NCBI RefSeq assembly: GCF_020523605.1
Contig: NZ_JAJAQI010000026.1
Coordinates: forward strand, 20,762 to 84,761
Origin: Roseicella aerolata
Lineage (GTDB): Bacteria; Pseudomonadota; Alphaproteobacteria; Acetobacterales; Acetobacteraceae
DNA length: 64,000 bases
Reading direction: 5' to 3'
In this document: positions 59,189-64,000 of the stretch, in pieces
Layout of the letters: each line of letters opens with the position of its first letter
Position numbering within the stretch: position 1 is the stretch's first letter
Program-made: the position numbers and the translations under genes
The notes under the pieces: model-generated
Databases searched by the model: none
Told to the model about the DNA's origin: nothing
Seen by the model: the letters and a program-made list of their open reading frames with translations, nothing else

Positions 59189-60884
59189 AGAGCGCCTCCT
59201 TGAACGGCGCGAGGCCGATGCGGCGATAGGTGTCGATGAAGCGCTCGCCCGGCCGGCGATGCGCGAGATGGGTGCGGAGGATGGTCTCGACCGCATCCGT
59301 CACCTGGTCATAGGCGAAGCCGGGGCCCACCAGCTCGCCGAGCGCGGCATCGTTGGTCGCGCTGCCGCCCAGCGTGATCTGGTAGCTCTCGGCACCCCGC
59401 TTATCGACGCCGAGGATGCCGATATGGCCGACATGGTGGTGGCCGCAGGCATTGATGCAGCCGGAGATGTTGATGAAGCACTCGCCGATGTCGTGCTGGC
59501 GGTCCAGGTCGGCGAAGCGTTCGGAAATCATCTGCGCGACGGGGATGCTGCGGGCCGTCGCCAGGGCGCAGTAGTCCATGCCTGGGCAGGCGATGATGTC
59601 GCTGATCAGGCCGATATTCGGCGTGGCGAGGCCGGCCTCCCGCAGCCCCTGCCAGACCGCCGGCAGGTCCTCCTGCCGCACATGCGGCAGCACCAGGTTC
59701 TGCACATGGCTGACGCGGATCTCGCCGAAGGAATGCCGCTCGGCGAGGGCCGCGACGGCCTCCATCTGCTCGGCGCTGGCATCGCCCGGAATGCCGCCGA
59801 TCGGCTTCAGGGAGATGGTGACGGAGGCATAGCCGGGCTGCCTGTGGGCGCGCACGCTGCGCCCCGCCCAGGCGGCGAATTCGGCATTGCCGGCCAGCAT
59901 CCCGGCAAAGCCAGCGGGGTTGTCCGGCAGCGCGGCGAAGGGCGGCGGGGCGAAATGGGCCGCGATCTGCGCCACGATCTCGGGGTCCAGCCGGTAGCGC
60001 TGCTTCGGCAGGCGCGCGAATTCCTGCTCGACGCGCTGGCGGAACTCCTCGCCCAGGTCCCGCACCAGGATCTTGATGCGTGCCTTGTAGATGTTCTCGC
60101 GCTGGCCGAGGGCGTTGTAGACGCGCAGCACGGCTTCCAGATAGGCGAGGAACTCTTCCTCCGGCACCCAGTCGCGCAGCCTGGTCGCCAGGATCGGGGT
60201 GCGGCCCAGGCCGCCGCCGGCCCAGATCTCGAAGCCGATCTCGCCCGCCGCGTTCTGCTTCGCCTGCACGGCGATGTCATGCACCTGCAGCGCCACGCGG
60301 TCATGCGGCGCGCCGCTGATGGCGATCTTGAACTTGCGCGGCAGCCAGGTGAATTCGGGATGCAGCGTGGACCACTGCCGGATGATCTCGGCATAGATCC
60401 GCGGGTCCACCACCTCATCCGGCGAGGCGCCGGCATATTCGTCCGTCGTGGTGTTGCGGATGCAGTTGCCGCTGGTCTGGATGGCATGCATGTCGACATC
60501 CGCGAGCGCACGCGCGATGTCCGGCACGTCCTCCAGCTTCGTCCAGTTGAACTGGATGTTCTGGCGGGTGGTGAAATGGCCGAAGCCGCGGTCCCAGCGG
60601 CGGGCGATCATCGCAAGCTGCCGGAGCTGCGTCGCGTTCAGGATGCCGTAGGGGATGGCGATCCGGTACATATAGGCGTGCAGCTGCAGGTAGAGGCCGT
60701 TCATCAGCCGCAGCGGCTTGAACTCGTCCTCGGTCAGCTCGCCGCGCAGCCGGCGCTCGATCTGGCCGGTGAACTCGGCGATGCGCTCCTGCAGGAACTC
60801 CCGGTCCACCTCGTCATAGCGATAGGTCCGCGCATGCGGCGGATAGGACGGGGCCGGCAGGCCGGGCTTGGAGATGGCGTTCAT
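59175..60884 (-). CDS. cysI: sulfite reductase (siroheme, 4Fe-4S hemoprotein)
   Basis: The 569-residue nitrite/sulfite reductase-like enzyme has the siroheme-cluster cysteines in CPGMDYC and GCINACGHHHVGHIG, written as CINAC. It has HFTTRQNIQFNWTKLED, a substrate-side block. It reduces sulfite to sulfide for cysteine synthesis. It is flanked by DUF2849 and DUF934 genes on the same strand and is divergent from a siroheme-forming SUMT gene. Confidence 0.94.
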   Translation of the reverse strand: MNAISKPGLPAPSYPPHARTYRYDEVDREFLQERIAEFTGQIERRLRGELTEDEFKPLRLMNGLYLQLHAYMYRIAIPYGILNATQLRQLAMIARRWDRGFGHFTTRQNIQFNWTKLEDVPDIARALADVDMHAIQTSGNCIRNTTTDEYAGASPDEVVDPRIYAEIIRQWSTLHPEFTWLPRKFKIAISGAPHDRVALQVHDIAVQAKQNAAGEIGFEIWAGGGLGRTPILATRLRDWVPEEEFLAYLEAVLRVYNALGQRENIYKARIKILVRDLGEEFRQRVEQEFARLPKQRYRLDPEIVAQIAAHFAPPPFAALPDNPAGFAGMLAGNAEFAAWAGRSVRAHRQPGYASVTISLKPIGGIPGDASAEQMEAVAALAERHSFGEIRVSHVQNLVLPHVRQEDLPAVWQGLREAGLATPNIGLISDIIACPGMDYCALATARSIPVAQMISERFADLDRQHDIGECFINISGCINACGHHHVGHIGILGVDKRGAESYQITLGGSATNDAALGELVGPGFAYDQVTDAVETILRTHLAHRRPGERFIDTYRRIGLAPFKEALYAAA

Positions 60885-60902
60885 CGGGCGGTCTCCCGGC
60901 GG

Positions 60903-61337
60903 TCAGGAGGCGAGGCGGTAGGCGGGCGGCTCGGCAGCCGCAGTCGGCTCGCGCGGCTCCGCCGTGTCGTTCGCTTCGCGCGGCTCCGCCGCATCGTTCG
61001 GTCCGCGCGGCTCCGCCGTATCGTTCGCTTCGCGCGGCTCCGCCGCGACGCTCGGCCCCTTGGCACGCAGCCGCTCCCGGAACTTCACCGGCACGGGGAT
61101 GCCGCCCTGCACGGCGACCTCGGCGCCATAGACGCCGACGACCTGCTGGGCCCGCTCGCCCTGGCGGGCGAGGGCGAGGCCCGCCTCGGCCTCCTGCGGC
61201 GGGAAGACCCGGGCCTCGGCCACGGTCTCCGCCCAGCGGTCGCCCTCGGCCAGCCAGACCACCCTACCGTCGCGGAGGCGATTGGCGGTGAAGACCATGG
61301 GCGCGGTGGCGGGCTTCGCCTTCGCCGGGGTGCTCAT
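60903..61337 (-). CDS. DUF2849 protein with 9-residue tandem repeats
   Basis: The 144-residue protein begins MSTPAKAKPATAPMVFTANR and has the DUF2849 core LRDGRVVWLAEGDRWAETV. The C-terminal third contains four 9-residue repeats of the form AEPREANDT, encoded by four 27-bp units (60951-61058). The family sits before cysI in many alphaproteobacteria and is of unknown function. It starts at ATG 61337, 18 bp before cysI. Confidence 0.87.
   Translation of the reverse strand: MSTPAKAKPATAPMVFTANRLRDGRVVWLAEGDRWAETVAEARVFPPQEAEAGLALARQGERAQQVVGVYGAEVAVQGGIPVPVKFRERLRAKGPSVAAEPREANDTAEPRGPNDAAEPREANDTAEPREPTAAAEPPAYRLAS
60951..61058. repeat. 27-bp tandem repeat, four units, in the DUF2849 gene
   Basis: Units 60951-60977, 60978-61004, 61005-61031 and 61032-61058 share GCGCGGCTCCGCCG and then a variable half. 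Units 1 and 3 differ by one base. The unit keeps the reading frame, so copy number can change without breaking the gene. Confidence 0.85.
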
Positions 61338-61580
61338 CGTGGAGGATTTCCTTGGCGGTCCGGATGGCGGCCGCAGGACCGCCTCTGATGGGGGGCAGCA
61401 TTTAACGATATGGAACCGGATGTTCAAGCTTATCCACGCATAAGACCGCCCTCAAGTTCCACATGGCTGCCCGCCGCATTGCGCGCATCCATGCAAGACC
61501 TTGAAACTACAGAGATCATCAAGGCGCTTGCTGAGCGCCCAGGTTTCATGCTGTCTTTCCGCCAAATCCGGATATCACGA
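61338..61580. promoter_or_regulatory. divergent control region of the sulfite reductase and SUMT genes
   Basis: The 243 bp between the two starts are AT-richer than the neighbours around 61400-61580. They should hold the promoters of the DUF2849-cysI operon and of cobA. An open frame runs through it on the plus strand, but it does not look like part of SUMT. I see no certain operator. Confidence 0.4.
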
Positions 61581-62402
61581 ATGATCAGTGTGGATTTCCG
61601 CTCGGCTCTGGCCGAGGGCGAGGCGCCGGCGCCGGGCGAGGTCTGGCTGGTCGGCGCCGGCCCGGGCGACCCGGGCCTGCTGACCCGCCGCGCCGCCTCG
61701 GTGCTGGCGGCGGCCGACCTGGTGCTGCATGACGCGCTGCCGGGCCGCGCCGTGCTGCGGCTGGTCCGGCCGGGCGCGACGCTCCTGGCGGTCGGCAAGC
61801 GCAAGGGCCATGCCCCGCTCTCCCAGGCGGAGATCCATGCCAAGCTGATCGAGGGGGCGCGGGCCGGGCTGCGGGTGGTGCGCCTCAAGGGCGGCGACCC
61901 CTTCCTCTTCGGCCGCGGCGGGGAGGAGGCGGCAGCGCTGGCCGAGGCCGGGATTCCCTGGCGCGTGGTCCCGGGCGTCACCGCCGGCCTGGCGGCGCCG
62001 GCCGCCGCCGGCATCCCCGTGACCCATCGCGGCACGGCCAGGGCCGTCACCTTCGTCACCGGCCATGACGCCGCCGGCAACCTGCCCGATTCCATCGACT
62101 GGGCCGCGCTCGGCCGGGCCGGCGGTACCATCACCGCCTTCATGGCGCTGACCAAGCTGGACGAGATCGCCTTGCGGTTGCTGGCCGCCGGCAGGCCGGC
62201 CTCGACGCCGGTCGCGGTGGTGGCGCAGGCTTCCCTGCCCGGCCAGGCGGTGCTGCGGACCACCCTCGGCGCCTGCACCCTGGATGCTCGCCGCGCCGGG
62301 CTGCCCATGCCGGCCCTGGTCGTGATCGGGGAGGTGGCGGCGCTGGCCGCCACCCTGCTGCCCCCGGCGGAGCCCGGTCCGCGGCGGCGGCAGAGCGCCT
62401 GA
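61581..62402 (+). CDS. cobA: uroporphyrinogen-III C-methyltransferase (SUMT)
   Basis: The 273-residue enzyme methylates uroporphyrinogen III twice to precorrin-2, precursor of siroheme and cobalamin. SAM-binding and family blocks are LVGAGPGDPGLLT, LKGGDPFLFGRGGEE and GVTAGLAAPAAAGIPVTHRG (key PAAAGIPVTHR). ATG 61581 gives the normal length. Divergence from cysI, a siroheme enzyme, supports a siroheme role. Confidence 0.94.
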   Translation: MISVDFRSALAEGEAPAPGEVWLVGAGPGDPGLLTRRAASVLAAADLVLHDALPGRAVLRLVRPGATLLAVGKRKGHAPLSQAEIHAKLIEGARAGLRVVRLKGGDPFLFGRGGEEAAALAEAGIPWRVVPGVTAGLAAPAAAGIPVTHRGTARAVTFVTGHDAAGNLPDSIDWAALGRAGGTITAFMALTKLDEIALRLLAAGRPASTPVAVVAQASLPGQAVLRTTLGACTLDARRAGLPMPALVVIGEVAALAATLLPPAEPGPRRRQSA

Positions 62403-62705
62403 CGCGCCTCCGCCGGACCCGGGCCGATTGCAAATTCGGGGGAGAGGCGCGGCGGGGCGGCCCCGCCGGCCCGGCCGGGCCGGGCAGATAATGACTCCGC
62501 GGCAAAAGAATGCTACGGTTTCAGCAATGTGGCGAAACTGACCGGCCTTGGTACCGGATCGCCGGCGGAACCACCTTTGGAACTTCGGCATGCACAGCGA
62601 ACCCGGCAGGCCCTGTTTCGATGGGACAGATGGGTGGCTGAGGCCCGGGCCGGTGCTGGCCTGGCAACCATGGCATCGCGACCTGCCGCAGGAGAGTCGT
62701 CCGGA
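62403..62705. promoter_or_regulatory. upstream region of carD
   Basis: The 303 bp between cobA and the chosen carD start include an AT-richer stretch (62487-62530, with GATAATGA and GCTACGGT) that could be a promoter. An in-frame GTG at 62529 would lengthen CarD by 59 residues, but the sequence there is not like the rest of the protein. Confidence 0.4.
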
Positions 62706-63842
62706 ATGAAGGCACCCGCCAACGCCAGGGGATCGGGCACACGCTCCACCGCGGCGAAGCCGGCTGGAAAGGCAGCGCGAGCCGCGGCCAAGCCCAAGCA
62801 GGTGGCGGAGCCCCGGCGCAGCACTGCACCCAAGCCCGCGGTGAAACCGGCGGCCAAGCCGGCCAGGAAGGCTCCGGCCCCGCCGGTTAAGGCGGCCCCG
62901 CCCGCCAAGGCGCTGCCGGCCAAGGCCGCCCCGAAGCCGAAGGCCGCCGCCGCCGCCAAGGCACCGCCCCCGCCGGCCAGGACCGCCGCCGCGCAGCCTG
63001 CCGCCGCGAAAGCCGCGCCGAAGCCGACAGCCCCCGCCCCCCGGGCCGCAACGCCCAGGCCCGCCGCCTCGGCCGGCCGTGCCGCCGAAGCGGGCCGCAC
63101 CGCGCCGCCCATGGACCTGGCCGTGGCACCGGCCGCCCCTGCGCCGAAGCCCGCCGCCAGGCCGGCCGCCGCCCCCATGCCCGCCGCAAAGCCGGCACCC
63201 GCGCCCGCCCCCGCCGCGAAGCCTGCTCCCACCGGGCTGGCCGAGCAGCAGGCGGCCGCACCCCTCCCCGCTCCCGCTCCGCCCGTCAGCGCCCACGGCG
63301 CCCCGGCGCGGCGCGAGGGTCCTCATTCACCACCTCCGAGACAGCCCGCAAAGCCAGTGGAATTCAAGGCCGGCGACCATGTCGTCTACCCGACCCATGG
63401 GGTCGGTACCGTTCAGGGCATCGAGACGATGTCCGCTGCGGGTCACTCCCTCCAGGTCATTGTCGTGACCTTCGATGAGAACCGGATGACGCTGCGCGTC
63501 CCGGTCGGCAAGGCCTCCTCCTCCGGCCTCCGCAAGCTCGCCTCCGACGAGGCGATGAAGGAGGCGCTGGACACGCTGAAGGGCCGGGCGCGCATCAAGC
63601 GCACCATGTGGTCCCGCCGCGCCCAGGAATATGAGGCAAAGATCAACTCCGGCGATCCCATCCAGATCGCCGAGGTGGTCCGCGATCTGCACCGCAATGC
63701 CGGTCAGCCCGACCAGTCCTTCTCCGAACGGCAGATCTACGAGCAGGCGCTGGACCGTCTGGCCGCGGAGCTCGCCGCCATCGACCGCACCGACAAGGCG
63801 GCGGCGACCGAGAAGCTGCTGCAGCACCTGAAGGCGGCCTAG
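62706..63842 (+). CDS. CarD-family transcriptional regulator with long Lys/Ala/Pro-rich N-terminal tail
   Basis: The 378-residue protein has a standard CarD module in its last about 165 residues: FKAGDHVVYPTHGVGTVQGIE, the RNA polymerase interaction domain, and then helical DNA-binding KLASDEAMKEALDTLKGRAR. About 210 preceding residues are almost only Ala, Pro and Lys with some Arg (KPAAKPARKAPAPPVKAAPP), like the tails of linker histones or AlgP. Most CarD proteins are about 165 residues, so this is an unusual extension. ATG 62706 has GGAGAG at about 9 bases. CarD stabilises open complexes at rRNA and other promoters. Confidence 0.87.
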   Translation: MKAPANARGSGTRSTAAKPAGKAARAAAKPKQVAEPRRSTAPKPAVKPAAKPARKAPAPPVKAAPPAKALPAKAAPKPKAAAAAKAPPPPARTAAAQPAAAKAAPKPTAPAPRAATPRPAASAGRAAEAGRTAPPMDLAVAPAAPAPKPAARPAAAPMPAAKPAPAPAPAAKPAPTGLAEQQAAAPLPAPAPPVSAHGAPARREGPHSPPPRQPAKPVEFKAGDHVVYPTHGVGTVQGIETMSAAGHSLQVIVVTFDENRMTLRVPVGKASSSGLRKLASDEAMKEALDTLKGRARIKRTMWSRRAQEYEAKINSGDPIQIAEVVRDLHRNAGQPDQSFSERQIYEQALDRLAAELAAIDRTDKAAATEKLLQHLKAA

Positions 63843-63844
63843 CA

Positions 63845-64000
63845 GGCTGCTGAAATTCATTGTGGTGATGCCGCCTGCGTGATTCCCTACCCCCGGCAGC
63901 GAGCGGGGTGAGGATGCGTGGCAGTGATGCGGTGGTTGGGTCGCTGTTCAGCTACGTGGATTTGGAACAACGGGTCCGGGCCGACCATCCGCTGCGGGTG
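63845..64000 (+). mobile_element. left end of an IS5/IS1182-like insertion sequence
   Basis: Directly after the carD stop begins GGCTGCTGAAATTCATTGTG, which looks like a terminal sequence of this IS type, followed 50 bp later by the transposase start. The element continues past the window. Base composition drops relative to carD. Confidence 0.7.
63914..64000 (+). CDS. IS5/IS1182-family transposase, N-terminal fragment (cut by window end)
   Basis: The visible 29 residues start MRGSDAVVGSLFSYVDLEQR and continue VRADHPLRV. The SLFSYVDLExRVRxDHPLR pattern is the usual N-terminus of these DDE transposases. GTGAGG precedes ATG 63914. Completeness cannot be judged. Confidence 0.85.
   Translation, partial: MRGSDAVVGSLFSYVDLEQRVRADHPLRV

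Noticed and set aside
61410..61580. N-terminal extension of the SUMT enzyme
   Set aside because: The open frame continues upstream, but SUMT proteins start about 20 residues before GAGPGDPG, as with ATG 61581, and the upstream DNA is AT-richer and promoter-like.

Overview
The window is about 70% GC, densely packed, and reads as chromosome of an alphaproteobacterium, most probably an Acetobacteraceae of the Roseomonas type. This rests on codon use and gene sets: MmcB, an isocitrate lyase next to a short-chain-fatty-acid type regulator, a DUF2849-CysI-DUF934 cassette, CarD, and fab and ribosomal clusters in the usual alphaproteobacterial order. The family assignment is inference; no 16S rRNA gene is present. 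No tRNA, rRNA or CRISPR array was recognised.

Layout. 1-1843: 3' end of a large RTX/FG-GAP repeat protein. 2082-3302: urate hydroxylase PuuD. 3677-10116 (minus): a carbohydrate-type ABC importer (binding protein, two permeases, ATPase) followed by a malate/lactate-type dehydrogenase and an unknown protein. 10317-13997 (plus): a DUF2382 stress-type protein, an FAD amino-acid oxidase-like enzyme and a PLP dehydratase. 14191-17371: isocitrate lyase with a small repeat protein downstream and a divergent ScfR/RamB-like regulator. 17523-21831 (minus): a SYLF protein and a dipeptide-type ABC importer lacking ATPases. 22096-24432: MotB, MotA and a thioesterase. 24408-27310 (minus): two unknown co-translated proteins and MmcB. 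27391-30862: Rrf2 regulator, pterin dehydratase, metalloprotease, trypsin-like protease and a 2-oxoglutarate dioxygenase-like protein with an AT-richer leader. 31129-32495 (minus): three copper-related secreted or membrane proteins. 32536-35872: ThpR, an arylesterase divergent from an ABC ATPase, a small lipoprotein and two membrane proteins.

35960-39858: cbb3-type cytochrome oxidase ccoNOQP, a FixH/CcoH-like protein and an oppositely oriented ccoS. 40011-45266 (minus): fatty acid synthesis fabD-fabG-(small membrane protein)-acpP-fabF, then mltG. 45558-46848: methyltransferase-like protein and a glycine-zipper lipoprotein. 47081-49385: rpsF-rpsR-DUF2232-rplI. 49488-50602: DCC thioredoxin-like protein and an SDR. 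50882-55017: aconitase divergent from ccmAB. 55313-58695: a mini membrane protein, a TauD-like dioxygenase, a beta-lactamase-fold hydrolase and a TctC-type binding protein. 58697-62402: DUF934, CysI and DUF2849 divergent from CobA-type SUMT, a sulfite assimilation and siroheme unit. 62706-63842: CarD with a very long Lys/Ala/Pro tail. 63845 to the end: left end of an insertion sequence.

Most content is ordinary. The most interesting points are a dispersed palindromic element family (four copies, two of which supply the stop codon of the adjoining gene), a 68-residue protein downstream of isocitrate lyase carrying two copies of a YDDGLVHxHxWA motif, the linker-histone-like tail on CarD, an apparent DUF2382 gene fusion, and an unknown co-translated protein pair at 24408-26779.
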